From contig CAWFPL010000008.1 in assembly GCA_963817785.1 (NCBI GenBank), positions 1,635,468-1,699,467 of the forward strand: a DNA stretch of 64,000 nt. The letters are read 5' to 3'. A program made the translations under genes and the position numbers. This stretch comes from JAKALD01 sp963817785 (lineage in GTDB: Bacteria > Pseudomonadota > Gammaproteobacteria > Burkholderiales > SG8-39). The number at the start of each line of letters is the position of its first letter. Position 1 is the first letter of the stretch. Below the pieces are notes generated by a model. That model saw only the letters and a list, made by a program, of their open reading frames with translations, did no database searches and had not been told where the DNA came from. Below are positions 15,996 to 24,448 of this stretch, one piece after another.

Positions 15996-16021
15996 GTAAC
16001 AAACAGGAGCCCTCGTGCGAC
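15996..16021 (+). promoter_or_regulatory. ECF-type promoter-like site facing the sigma gene
   Basis: On the plus strand GTAACA (15996-16001) is followed after 16 bp by CGACGAAC. The same -10-like half and the same spacing occur in front of bufA on the other strand. The orientation is right for autoregulation of the sigma/anti-sigma pair starting at 16229. Confidence 0.45.
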
Positions 16022-16228
16022 GAACCTCCATGGCTCAAAGCTGCGCTCCGATTACGTCGATGGCCACAGCCGCCCGAAGCGGGCGCTCTATTCCACGGTC
16101 AATCCGTTCCGATTGGGTGCAGTACAGCCTCGGCGTATCGCACCCTGGAGCCTTGTTGCGCCGACCGGTTCGATTCGGTAAGTTCCGCCCTTCGTTTGCC
16201 CTCTACGCGAACGCTACTGACCGGAGCC

Positions 16229-16796
16229 ATGGGCAGCCCCCTCGATCCTCGAGACCTGGAACGCTATCGCACGGACCTGCTCCGCTTTGCCATGATGCAG
16301 CTGGGCGACCGCGCGCGCGGAAGACACGGTCCAGGAAACGCTGATCGCCGCCCTACAGGGCATCGGGAAGTTCGCGGGCAGATCCTCGGTACGCAGCTGG
16401 CTCACCGGCATCCTGAAGCACAAGATCATCGACGCGATGCGCCAGACGCGCAGGGAGGAAAGCCTCGATCAGAACGAGGAGGAGCAACCGGACTCCGACG
16501 GCGACCCGTTCTTTGGGCGTAACGGCCGTTATGCGGAACGTCCCGCGGACTGGGGCGATCCGGAGGCGGCGCTCTCGCAGCGCAGGTTTTTCGAGATCTT
16601 GGAGCAGTGCATGGAGGGCTTGCCGAAGAGCACCGCGCGCGTCTTCGCGATGCGTGAAGTGATGGGTATGGAGACCATCGAGATCTGTGCGACCCTGGGG
16701 ATCAGCACTTCAAACTGCGGCGTGCTGCTTTACCGCGCGCGGATGCGATTGCGTGACTGCCTCGGGAAGAACTGGTTTGTGCAGGGTTGGCGATGA
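16229..16796 (+). CDS. ECF-type sigma-70 factor, interrupted by one frameshift
   Basis: An extracytoplasmic-function sigma factor of roughly 189 residues when the frame is corrected. Region 2 starts DLERYRTDLLRFAMMQLGDRA and continues, in the other frame, as AEDTVQETLIAALQGI and RSSVRSWLTGILKHKIIDAMRQ. Region 4 is QCMEGLPKSTARVFAMREVMG plus TIEICATLGISTSNCGVLLYRAR. The break lies at about 16310-16321 inside a run of alternating GC. Restoring one lost GC pair gives DRARAEDTVQET and a single frame. This could be a sequencing error, slippage or true inactivation. It overlaps the anti-sigma gene (ATGA) and faces the bufferin operon, which it probably controls. Confidence 0.82.
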
Positions 16797-16996
16797 TCAG
16801 CTGCAAGGAAGCGAGCTGGCTGATGTCGGAGGGGCTGGACAAGCAGCTCGGCTTGGCTCAGCGCACCCAGTTGCGCCTGCATTTGATGATGTGCACGGGT
16901 TGTTCCCGCGTGAAGCGGCAGTTCGCATTTCTTCGGCGTGCGGCGCAACGCTATCCCGGACCCGACGACGGCGACGAAGGCAAGGACGAATCCTGA
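16793..16996 (+). CDS. anti-sigma factor zinc-finger protein (zf-HC2 like)
   Basis: A 67-residue protein starting at an ATG that overlaps the sigma-factor stop. It carries the zinc-binding anti-sigma pattern: an N-terminal Cys in MISCKEASWLMSEGLD and HLMMCTGCSRV (HxxxCxxC) near residues 30-37. No transmembrane segment follows, so it is a soluble zf-HC2 protein and probably a redox- or metal-sensing anti-sigma factor for the adjacent ECF sigma. Acidic tail (PGPDDGDEGKDES). The sensed signal is unknown; copper or sulfhydryl stress would fit the neighbouring operon. Confidence 0.82.
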   Translation: MISCKEASWLMSEGLDKQLGLAQRTQLRLHLMMCTGCSRVKRQFAFLRRAAQRYPGPDDGDEGKDES

Positions 16997-17519
16997 GTCG
17001 AGCGAGCGGCTGACAGATGATCCGGAGGTGAAGCTTCGATCGAAGGTGCGCTCGGGGACGTGCCCGCGGGCGACCTTATGATCCTGCAAGCCTTCAGCGC
17101 CGCTCGGGGAGCACGGTATCAACCTGTAAGCGAAAGACTTCTCCAAGGAGCGCAAGCGATCGACGCATGATGGCGATACAGGTAGGAACGGGACGGGGAC
17201 ATCCTGATAGGGAAGACGGACTCCGAGCTCGATGTCGAGATAAGGATTCCGTCGGCGAATTGCATCCCGGCCGGGAGGCTTGACCGCCTGCGCCTGCAGG
17301 CCGGACATGAGACTGCGACCCACTCCCGCAAACCATCGTGTCAAATCGCTTGCCTCCGGGGAGGCGTTCATATAAGACCTTCCCTCGCGCCCCTTCGCGA
17401 GCTTGAGCTCGCCATCGATGGAGGGTGACACGCGGCGGCTCCGCGAAACGCAAATCTGCCGGACCGCCCGTCAGTGGTCCCAAGCCTAGCATGGCCGTAT
17501 GGAGAGGAAAGACCTCGCG
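16997..17519. other. stretch without recognisable gene
   Basis: 523 bp between the anti-sigma gene and the SelD fusion. Open frames exist on the minus strand, but their base composition and translations resemble no family I know. The last bases hold the ribosome-binding site of the SelD fusion (GGAGAGG at 17501-17507). I see no tRNA, repeat or clear terminator. Confidence 0.5.
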
Positions 17520-19799
17520 ATGCAAACGCCGGATCAACCTGTCCTCAGGGATATCGTGCTCGTGGGCGGTGGTCACAGCCATGTCGCCGTGCTCAGGCGC
17601 TTCGGCATGCATCCGGTGCCTGGCGTGCGGCTGACCCTGATCTGCCGCGATACCCATACGCCGTATTCAGGCATGCTGCCGGGCTATATCGCAGGGCATT
17701 ACGGCTATGACGAGGTTCACATTGATCTGAGTCGGCTCGCGCGGTTTGCTGGCGCTCGTTTTCTGCGCGCTGAAGCGGTCGGCCTGGACCGCGGCGCGCG
17801 CACGGTGCTCTGCCGCGATCGCCCGCCGGTGCCGTACGACCGCCTCTCGATCAACATCGGCTCGGCCCCGCAGATGGCCAATGTCGCCGGCGCGGTCGAA
17901 CACGTCGTGCCGGTAAAGCCCATCCACGGCTTTGATGTGCGGTGGCGCTCGCTGCTCGATCGCGTGCGCAAACACCTGGGCGTCACGCGCATCGCCGTGG
18001 TCGGCGGCGGGGCCGGCGGAATCGAGCTCACCCTGGCAATGCAATATCGTCTGCACAACGAGCTGCGTGCCCTCGGGCGCGACCCGAAGGAGCTCGCTTT
18101 CCACCTGCTCACGCGCGATTCGGAAATCCTGCCGACGCACAATTCCCTGGTACGCCGGGCGTTCGAGCGGGTGCTCGCCGCGCGCGGCGTCGCTGTTCAT
18201 CGCGACGCCGAAGTGATCCGCGTGTCGGCGACTGGCGTGCGCACCACCAGCGGGGAAGCCGTGCAAGCCGACGAGATCGTCTGGGTCACGCGCGCCGGCG
18301 GCGCGCCGTGGCTGCGCGAGACCGGCCTCGCGCTCGACGCCGAGGGCTTCATCCGGGTGGGTGACACACTGCAGACGGTGACCGACCCGAAAGTCTTTGC
18401 TGCAGGCGACATCGCGAGCATGTCGAGCTATGCGCTCGAAAAGGCCGGCGTATTCGCGGTCCGGCAGGGACCGATCCTGGCCGAGAATCTGCGCCGCGCC
18501 GTGCAGGGCAGGACGCTCAAGCGCTACCGCCCGCAGCGCCGCTGGCTTGCGCTGGTGAGCACGGGCGATCGCTTCGCGGTGGCCTCGCGCGGCGCGATCG
18601 GATTTAAGGGCGCCTGGGTGTGGCGCTGGAAAGACTGGATCGACCGCCGCTTCATGGACAAGTTCAACGGCGTTCCGGCCATGGCATCCGATGATTCGGC
18701 ACCGCCCTCGTCAGTGAAACTCGACAAGGAAGAGGCTGCGCAGGCGATCTCCGCGATCGCCATGCGCTGCGGCGGCTGCGGCGCCAAAGTCGGCGCCACG
18801 GTACTCTCGCGCGCACTGGGCGCGCTGCGTCCACTCGATCGCGCCGACGTGCTGATTGGCCTTCATGCTCCGGACGATGCCGCGGTGGTGCGCGTCCCCC
18901 CCGGGAAAGCGATGGTGCATACCGTTGACTTCTTCCGTGCCTTCATCGACGACCCCTATCTCTTCGGCAAGGTTGCGGCGAACCATGCCTTGGGCGACAT
19001 CTTCGCCATGGGGGCCGAGGCGCAGTCGGCCGCCGCGATCGTCACGGTGCCGCCAGGGCTCGAGGCCAAGGTGGAGGACGTCCTGTTTCAGATGATGTCC
19101 GGCGCGGTCGAAGTGCTGAACGAAGCCGGCTGTGCGCTGGTGGGTGGGCACACCGGCGAGGCAAGGGAGCTTGCGCTTGGCTTCGCGGTCAATGGCTTTG
19201 TGGATGCAGACATGACCTCGGTGATGCGCAAGAGCGGGATGCAGCCGGGCGATGTCCTCATCCTCACCAAACCGATCGGCACCGGCACGCTGTTTGCGGC
19301 CTACGAGCGGCTGCAGGCGCGAGGGCGCTGGATTGACGGCGCGCTCGCTTCGATGTGCCAGTCGAACCGCCTGGGCGCGCAATGCCTGCGGGAGCATGGC
19401 GCGACCGCCTGCACCGACGTGACGGGCTTCGGCCTGCTGGGGCATCTGGTGGAGATGACTCGGCCTTCGGGGGTGGACGCGGAGCTGGACCTTTCGGCGC
19501 TACCGGTCCTGGAAGGCGCCGAGCAGACCAGCGCAGCCGGCATTCTCAGCTCGCTGCAGCCGGCCAACGTGCGCCTGCGCCGGGCGCTGCGCAACCAGCA
19601 GGAAGCCGTGGGCCATCCGCGCTACCAGCTGCTCTTCGATCCGCAGACCGCGGGCGGCCTGCTGGCGAGCGTCCCGGCGGCGCGCGCCGGGGCTTGCCTT
19701 GGCGCGCTGCGGGCGCTGGGCTACGCTCACGCTTCAGCGATCGGCCGAGTGCTCGGTCAGGGCGAGGCGCTCGAGCCCGTCGTCCTCAGGCTGGCATGA
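17520..19799 (+). CDS. selD: fusion: FAD-dependent pyridine nucleotide oxidoreductase plus selenide, water dikinase (SelD)
   Basis: A 759-residue bifunctional protein. Residues 1 to about 385 are a type II NADH-dehydrogenase/SQR-like flavoprotein: VLVGGGHSHVAVLRRFG, TPYSGMLPGYIAGHY, VVGGGAGGIELTLAM, FAAGDIASM. Residues about 400-759 are SelD, which makes selenophosphate from selenide and ATP: MRCGGCGAKVG with the catalytic Cys (Cys420, not selenocysteine) and Lys423, then LIGLHAPDDAAVV, ANHALGDIFAMGA, VGGHTGEARELALGFAVNG, CTDVTGFGLLGHL and DPQTAGGLLASV. The fused form is common in proteobacteria and probably couples a reductive step to selenide use. The start at ATG 17520 follows a good ribosome-binding site. 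No selA, selB or mnmH is in the window. Confidence 0.93.
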   Translation: MQTPDQPVLRDIVLVGGGHSHVAVLRRFGMHPVPGVRLTLICRDTHTPYSGMLPGYIAGHYGYDEVHIDLSRLARFAGARFLRAEAVGLDRGARTVLCRDRPPVPYDRLSINIGSAPQMANVAGAVEHVVPVKPIHGFDVRWRSLLDRVRKHLGVTRIAVVGGGAGGIELTLAMQYRLHNELRALGRDPKELAFHLLTRDSEILPTHNSLVRRAFERVLAARGVAVHRDAEVIRVSATGVRTTSGEAVQADEIVWVTRAGGAPWLRETGLALDAEGFIRVGDTLQTVTDPKVFAAGDIASMSSYALEKAGVFAVRQGPILAENLRRAVQGRTLKRYRPQRRWLALVSTGDRFAVASRGAIGFKGAWVWRWKDWIDRRFMDKFNGVPAMASDDSAPPSSVKLDKEEAAQAISAIAMRCGGCGAKVGATVLSRALGALRPLDRADVLIGLHAPDDAAVVRVPPGKAMVHTVDFFRAFIDDPYLFGKVAANHALGDIFAMGAEAQSAAAIVTVPPGLEAKVEDVLFQMMSGAVEVLNEAGCALVGGHTGEARELALGFAVNGFVDADMTSVMRKSGMQPGDVLILTKPIGTGTLFAAYERLQARGRWIDGALASMCQSNRLGAQCLREHGATACTDVTGFGLLGHLVEMTRPSGVDAELDLSALPVLEGAEQTSAAGILSSLQPANVRLRRALRNQQEAVGHPRYQLLFDPQTAGGLLASVPAARAGACLGALRALGYAHASAIGRVLGQGEALEPVVLRLA

Positions 19800-19988
19800 G
19801 ACGAGCGGCCCCCAAAAACGCGCGTGCTTTGCCACCGATGACATGCTGCCTTGCTGCCGACGCCCGCTCAACGTCGCACCGCTGCCGGCGCAACGGCACG
19901 GCCGGATTCGCGCGCTCGGTGTGTGACGCGCTACGCACCCACTAGGGGCGGGAGCGTCGCGGGCGCATAGGTCAACGGTGCGACCGCG

Positions 19989-20183
19989 TCAGACGCTCGC
20001 CGGGTAGCCCGCCTGCGCCAGGGCACTGGTCAACTCGGCAAGCGACCGCCGGCTCTCGACGTGTACCCGCTTGGTCGCAAGGTCCACATGGACCGTCGCC
20101 ACCGGATCGACGGCCTTGAGCGCCTTCGTCACCGTGCTCACGCAGTGCTCACAGGTCATATCCATGACTTTCAGCTCGACCAT
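19989..20183 (-). CDS. copZ: CopZ-like heavy-metal-associated (HMA) copper chaperone
   Basis: A 64-residue ferredoxin-like HMA domain that would bind Cu(I) and deliver it to CopA. The metal site is MDMTCEHCVSTVTKAL (CxxC). The rest shows VDLATKRVHVESRRS and LAQAGYPA, normal for the family. The start is ATG 20183, with AGGAG 7-11 nt upstream; a longer in-frame start is possible. It is divergent from cueR and copA, and I could not place its own promoter, so joint copper control is inferred from the neighbourhood. Confidence 0.9.
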   Translation of the reverse strand: MVELKVMDMTCEHCVSTVTKALKAVDPVATVHVDLATKRVHVESRRSLAELTSALAQAGYPASV

Positions 20184-20283
20184 CGCCTTTCTCCTAGATA
20201 AAGGACCCAATACGAAGCTACCAGACGCACCGTACGCCTTCCCGTGATGGCAAAGTCAAGCACCTGCGGCCGATTGGCACTCC

Positions 20284-20314
20284 TTGACATTACTACTATT
20301 GGAAGGTTTATGGT
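20284..20314 (+). promoter_or_regulatory. MerR-type promoter in front of cueR
   Basis: A -35 TTGACA at 20284-20289 and a -10 TATGGT at 20309-20314 are separated by a 19-bp spacer, the overlong spacing that MerR-family activators correct by twisting DNA. The spacer contains GGAAGGT, a CueR half-site; the other half is weak. It reads toward cueR, 73 bp upstream of its ATG. Confidence 0.6.
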
Positions 20315-20386
20315 TTGAGTGAGCTTATTCGCTTCCCACACCTCTAACCCCACGTTCGAAGCACTCGGCTGAAGGGGAGACTGATC

Positions 20387-20857
20387 ATGGATGGCATGCA
20401 GATAAACATCGGCGGCGCCGCGCAAGTCTCAGGCGTGTCGGCGAAGATGATCCGTCACTACGAACAGATCGGCCTCATTCCCGCGGCGCGGCGGAGCGAT
20501 TCCGGCTATCGGACGTACACGCGAAACGACGTGCATACGCTGCGCTTCATCCGGCAGGCGCGAAGCTTGGGCTTCTCGATCAAGCAGATCGAGGATCTGC
20601 TCAATCTATGGAGAGATCCACGCCGGCCGAGCAGCAAGGTGAAAGCGCTCGCCTTGGCGCGCGTTGCGGAGCTCCAGGCGCGGATCAACGACGCTAAGGC
20701 CATGAAACGCGTTCTCGCGCATTTGGCGGCACATTGCCATGGCGACGAGCGCCCGGAGTGCCCGATTCTCGACGGTTTGGCCTCGCAGACCCCAATCGCC
20801 CAGCCGCCCGCGGCGGCCCACCGCCGAGATCTCGCGCTGTCGAAGGCCCGTCGCTGA
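20387..20857 (+). CDS. cueR: Cu(I)-responsive MerR-family regulator CueR
   Basis: A 156-residue MerR-type activator. The winged-helix N-terminus reads IGGAAQVSGVSAKMIRHYEQIGLI with the wing SGYRTYTRNDVHTLRFIRQAR. The C-terminal metal-binding loop CHGDERPEC (two cysteines eight residues apart) is the CueR copper signature. The dimerisation helix spans about residues 78-112. It would activate copper efflux genes by acting on promoters with 19-bp spacers, two of which flank it. The tail after the loop (QPPAAAHRRDLALSKARR) is longer than usual. Start ATG 20387 after a GGGGAG ribosome-binding site. Confidence 0.9.
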   Translation: MDGMQINIGGAAQVSGVSAKMIRHYEQIGLIPAARRSDSGYRTYTRNDVHTLRFIRQARSLGFSIKQIEDLLNLWRDPRRPSSKVKALALARVAELQARINDAKAMKRVLAHLAAHCHGDERPECPILDGLASQTPIAQPPAAAHRRDLALSKARR

Positions 20858-21027
20858 AAGCGGGCGCTGTGCCACTAGATTCGAGGGCCTGACGTGATTT
20901 GAAGATCGACTGTCGTAGGGGGAACGCAACGCCCGGCATTGTGAACCTTGCCAGATTCCAGAGCCGGCCTTTTTCGTCGCATGTCAGCACCGCGCTGCGC
21001 ACGCGCGGTCCCAAGCCGCTGGGGGGC

Positions 21028-21058
21028 TTGACATTCCCATTGTGGGAACCCTGAACAT
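21028..21058 (+). promoter_or_regulatory. CueR-type promoter/operator of copA
   Basis: -35 TTGACA at 21028-21033, -10 GAACAT at 21053-21058, spacer exactly 19 bp. The spacer holds a perfect inverted repeat TTCCCA-TTG-TGGGAA (21034-21048), the geometry of MerR/CueR operators. It lies 33 bp upstream of the copA start chosen here. Confidence 0.75.
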
Positions 21059-21090
21059 GACGGCGTGTCTGAATGTTACGTAGGTCCACG

Positions 21091-23586
21091 ATGCCGGCTT
21101 CGACCGCACTGCGTATCCCGGCCACCGCCTCTGAGCGGACAGGCGAAAGCGTCCGCTTGCCGATCGCGGGCATGACCTGCGCCTCGTGCGTGGCGCGCGT
21201 GGAAAAAGCGCTCGCCGCGGTGCCCGGGGTGAGCGATGCCTCGGTCAACCTCGCCACCGAGATCGCAGCCCTCAAGGTCGCGCCATCGGTCACGCTCGAA
21301 GCGCTCCGAAAGGCGGTGGAGCAGGCAGGCTATGAGGTCGCGCGCCGGGAGATCGATCTCGGGATCAAGGGCATGACCTGCGCGAGCTGCGTCGCGCGCG
21401 TCGAGAAGGCGCTCGCGAAGGTGCCCGGGGTGCTCTCGGCATCGGTCAACCTTGCGACCGAACGCGCGCACGTGGTGGCCGTCGCGGGCATCGACGCCGA
21501 AACTCTGCGAGAGGCGGTCGTTGCGGCGGGCTACGAAGCCGAGTCCGGCGATGCGCAGGCGGCCGCTGAGGGTGCAGCCAGGGGATTCACGCTGCCGCAG
21601 TGGTGGCCGGTGGCGGCCTCGGCCGCGCTCAGCGTTCCGCTGCTCGCTCCGATGGCTGGGCTCGCGTTCGGGGCGCACTGGATGCTGCCAGGCTGGCTGC
21701 AGCTCGTCCTCGCATCGCTGGTGCAGTTCTGGCTGGGCGCGCGCTTCTACCGCGCAGGGTGGAAGGCGCTCAAGGTGTTTACCGGCAACATGGACCTTCT
21801 GGTTGCCTTGGGCGCCAGCGCCGCGTACGGGCTGTCGGTGTTCGAGCTTCTGCGCGGCGCGGGCGGGCACCTCTACTTCGAGGCCTCGGCAACGCTGATC
21901 ACCCTGATCCTGCTCGGCAAATGGCTCGAGGCGCGCGCCAAACGCCAGACCACCGAGGCGATCCGCGCGCTCAATGCGCTGCGCCCCGAGCGGGCGCTGG
22001 TGCGGCGCGACGGCAAGGACGTCGAAGTGCCGCTTGCGTCGGTCCCTTTGCGTGACCTCGTGGTGGTACGCCCCGGCGAGCGCGTGCCGGTCGACGGCGA
22101 GGTGCGCGAGGGCCGCAGCCACGTCGACGAATCGCTCGTCACCGGCGAGAGCCTGCCGGTGGCCAAGGGCCCGGGCGAGCGCGTCACCGGCGGGTCGGTC
22201 AATGCTGACGGACTGCTGCTCGTCGAGACGCGCGCCGTTGGCGCCGAGACCACGCTCGCGCGGATCATCCGGCTGGTGGAGAACGCGCAGGCCGCGAAGG
22301 CGCCGATCCAGAGAATCGTCGACAAGGTGAGCGCGGTGTTCGTACCGGTGGTGCTCGCAATCGCGCTCGTCACGCTGCTCGGCTGGGGCTTCGCCACCGG
22401 CAACTGGACGATGGCCCTCCTCAACGCGGTTGCGGTGATGGTGATCGCTTGCCCATGTGCGCTGGGGCTCGCGACGCCCACCGCGATCATGGCGGGCACC
22501 GGGGTTGCGGCGCGCCGCGGCATTCTCATCAAGGACGCCGAAGCGCTCGAGATCGCACACGCCATCACGGTGGTGGCGTTCGACAAGACCGGCACGCTCA
22601 CCGAAGGCCGGCCGGCCCTGGTGGCGATCGAGCCGTGGCAGGGGGTCAAGCACGAAGTGCTGCGCCTTGCGGCGGCGCTGCAGCAGGGCAGCACCCACCC
22701 ACTCGCGCGCGCGGTCCTCGCCGAGGCCGAACGCGAAGGCGTGCCTTCGGTAACGGCGAGCGAGGTGAAGGCGTTGCCCGGGCGCGGCGTGCAGGCACGG
22801 CTCGAGGGCCGCACGCTTTATCTCGGCAGTTCGCGCCTGATGGGGGAACTGGGCGTCGACACGGCACCGCTGGCGGCACGCGAACGCGCCTACGCGGGCG
22901 AAGGGCGCACTGTGTCGTGGCTCGCGATCGAAGCCGGCGGCGCGCGCAGCCTCGCGGGGCTACTCGCGTTCGGCGACACCCTGAAGGCAGGCGCGCTGCA
23001 GGCGGTGGCGCGCCTGCAGCGCCAGGGCGTGAAGACGGTAATGTTGACCGGCGACAACCGGGGCAGCGCCGAGGCCGCGGGGCGTGCGCTGGGCATCGAC
23101 GAGGTGCGCGCCGAGGTGCTGCCCGCCGACAAGGCGAAGGCCGTGGCCGAGCTCCGGCGCCCCGGCAGCGTGATCGCCATGGTGGGCGACGGCATCAACG
23201 ATGCGCCGGCGCTCGCCGCCGCCGACGTCGGTATCGCGATGGCCACCGGCACCGACGTCGCCATGCACACTGCCGGCATCACGCTCATGCGCGGCGACCC
23301 GCTGCTGCTCGCGGACGCGATCGACATCTCGCGCCGCACCTACGCGAAGATCCGCCAGAACCTGTTCTGGGCGTTCTTCTACAACGCGATCGGCATTCCG
23401 CTCGCGGCCTTCGGCTTTCTCAACCCGGTCATCGCCGGCGCCGCCATGGCGTTCAGCAGCGTGAGCGTGGTCACCAATGCGTTGACGCTGCGGCGCTGGA
23501 AAGGCGCCCCGCCGAGCGGCGGCGGCGCGTCGCCCTCGGCTGGCATTCGGGCCCGGGCAGTGGAGGTCAGGCCGCTCGAGACGTAA
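21091..23586 (+). CDS. copA: copper-exporting P-type ATPase CopA
   Basis: An 831-residue P1B-type ATPase of the inner membrane that pumps Cu(I) out of the cytoplasm. Two N-terminal HMA domains each carry GMTCASC (Cys30/33 and Cys97/100). Eight membrane segments follow; the ion site is IACPCALGLATPTA (CPC at 454-456). Actuator TGES motif in VTGESLPVAKG, phosphorylation site DKTGTLTEG (Asp498), HP motif in STHPLARAV, and GDGINDAPALAAADVG near the C-terminus. I chose ATG 21091 because the upstream ATG at 21073 would leave almost no leader after the promoter ending at 21058. Controlled by the CueR-type operator. Confidence 0.95.
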   Translation: MPASTALRIPATASERTGESVRLPIAGMTCASCVARVEKALAAVPGVSDASVNLATEIAALKVAPSVTLEALRKAVEQAGYEVARREIDLGIKGMTCASCVARVEKALAKVPGVLSASVNLATERAHVVAVAGIDAETLREAVVAAGYEAESGDAQAAAEGAARGFTLPQWWPVAASAALSVPLLAPMAGLAFGAHWMLPGWLQLVLASLVQFWLGARFYRAGWKALKVFTGNMDLLVALGASAAYGLSVFELLRGAGGHLYFEASATLITLILLGKWLEARAKRQTTEAIRALNALRPERALVRRDGKDVEVPLASVPLRDLVVVRPGERVPVDGEVREGRSHVDESLVTGESLPVAKGPGERVTGGSVNADGLLLVETRAVGAETTLARIIRLVENAQAAKAPIQRIVDKVSAVFVPVVLAIALVTLLGWGFATGNWTMALLNAVAVMVIACPCALGLATPTAIMAGTGVAARRGILIKDAEALEIAHAITVVAFDKTGTLTEGRPALVAIEPWQGVKHEVLRLAAALQQGSTHPLARAVLAEAEREGVPSVTASEVKALPGRGVQARLEGRTLYLGSSRLMGELGVDTAPLAARERAYAGEGRTVSWLAIEAGGARSLAGLLAFGDTLKAGALQAVARLQRQGVKTVMLTGDNRGSAEAAGRALGIDEVRAEVLPADKAKAVAELRRPGSVIAMVGDGINDAPALAAADVGIAMATGTDVAMHTAGITLMRGDPLLLADAIDISRRTYAKIRQNLFWAFFYNAIGIPLAAFGFLNPVIAGAAMAFSSVSVVTNALTLRRWKGAPPSGGGASPSAGIRARAVEVRPLET

Positions 23587-23920
23587 CGAACAGCACGTCC
23601 CTTTGATTCAAGGTAGCGTCCCGCAGGCCCGGTTCACTGTCCGGCCCGCTTTGCTCATGTCACGGGTTCGGAATCAGTTTGTCGCTATCTCCTAGACCGT
23701 CATCCGCGCGCGAATGGCAAGAGCGGCGCGCTGGATGATCTCACCCGCTTCGCGGGCCCACGGCTTGCGGGCCGCGGAACCGGCCGCGCGGCGTCTTGAT
23801 GCATACCGATGAAGCGTTCCCCGGCTATTGGCCGGTGAAGCGCGTGGCTCTCGACAGGTTCGGAACGATTCCCTAGGGGAGCAGCGATTCCGCAGGCGGG
23901 ACCGCAAAAGCGGACAGGGC
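23587..23920. other. intergenic region with a possible flavoprotein gene remnant
   Basis: 334 bp after copA with no intact gene. On the minus strand, about 23695-23765, the translation EAGEIIQRAALAIRARMTV followed by a stop resembles the C-terminal tail of mercuric-reductase/dihydrolipoamide-dehydrogenase proteins. No upstream part of such a gene is visible, so it would be a small relic. The assignment rests on some 19 residues and is weak. Confidence 0.3.
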
Positions 23921-24448
23921 TCACGCCTCGCCGCGCGCGGGATAGTCTTTAGAAACCGCAAAGTCGATCGCCTGCGCGATTTCTCCGAAGTGCGGTCGCG
24001 CGAACGGCATGCTGGAAACCGACAGCCAATAAAGCGTGGCGTCAGGCTTGATCAGGAACAATCCCGGCTCGGCGAACAGCGCCGGCTCCTCGACGCCGGC
24101 CGAGGTCATCCCCCGGCCGCTCGAAATGTACAGTCCCCACCGCCGCGCGGTCTCGATCGGCACGCCGTACCCGATCGGAAGCTTGTCGAGCCCCCACTGC
24201 GTCTTCGCCTGCTCGGCCCGCTCCCTGGGATCGGTGGATGTGATCACCGTGGACACGCCGCGCTTGTCGAACCCCTCGAGCATGCCGTTCAGCTCGCTCG
24301 TGTAGCGGCGGCATACCGGGCAGTGCAGCCCCCGGTAGAACACGAGCATCGTGAAAGTCTGTGGATGCTGTTCGGCAAGACGCCAGCGGCTACCCCCCAG
24401 CAGGTCGAATTCGAGCGCCGGAACCGGTTGTCGTGGTTTGAGTGCCAC
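23921..24448 (-). CDS. peroxiredoxin-like AhpC/TSA-family protein
   Basis: A 175-residue thioredoxin-fold protein. The active region is TMLVFYRGLHCPVCRRYTSELN, where the first Cys of CPVC lies at the peroxidatic position. It continues with LEGFDKRGVSTVITSTD and ALFAEPGLFLIKPDATLYWLSV, typical of the redoxin domain proteins annotated as peroxiredoxin-like. Cytoplasmic, no signal peptide. It probably reduces peroxides or acts as a thiol oxidoreductase; substrate and electron donor are unknown. It is a single gene with its start at 24448 and no obvious operon partner. Confidence 0.83.
   Translation of the reverse strand: MALKPRQPVPALEFDLLGGSRWRLAEQHPQTFTMLVFYRGLHCPVCRRYTSELNGMLEGFDKRGVSTVITSTDPRERAEQAKTQWGLDKLPIGYGVPIETARRWGLYISSGRGMTSAGVEEPALFAEPGLFLIKPDATLYWLSVSSMPFARPHFGEIAQAIDFAVSKDYPARGEA

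Larger units (their letters stand above)
15661..16228. other. bufA-ECF sigma divergent intergenic region
   Basis: 568 bp between the divergent bufferin operon and the ECF sigma gene. I find no convincing gene. It contains three sequences of one pattern, GTAA followed by two bases, a 16-bp spacer and then (C/T)GAC. Two of them point to bufA and one to the sigma gene, and they are annotated individually. A leader of about 200 nt separates the plus-strand site from the sigma start. Confidence 0.6.

Noticed and set aside
17094..17657. Minus-strand frames upstream of the SelD fusion
   Set aside because: No recognisable family, no good ribosome-binding site, and part overlaps the SelD fusion start.
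18758..18800. Selenocysteine codon in SelD
   Set aside because: The active-site codon is TGC (Cys), not TGA, and the frame is open throughout.
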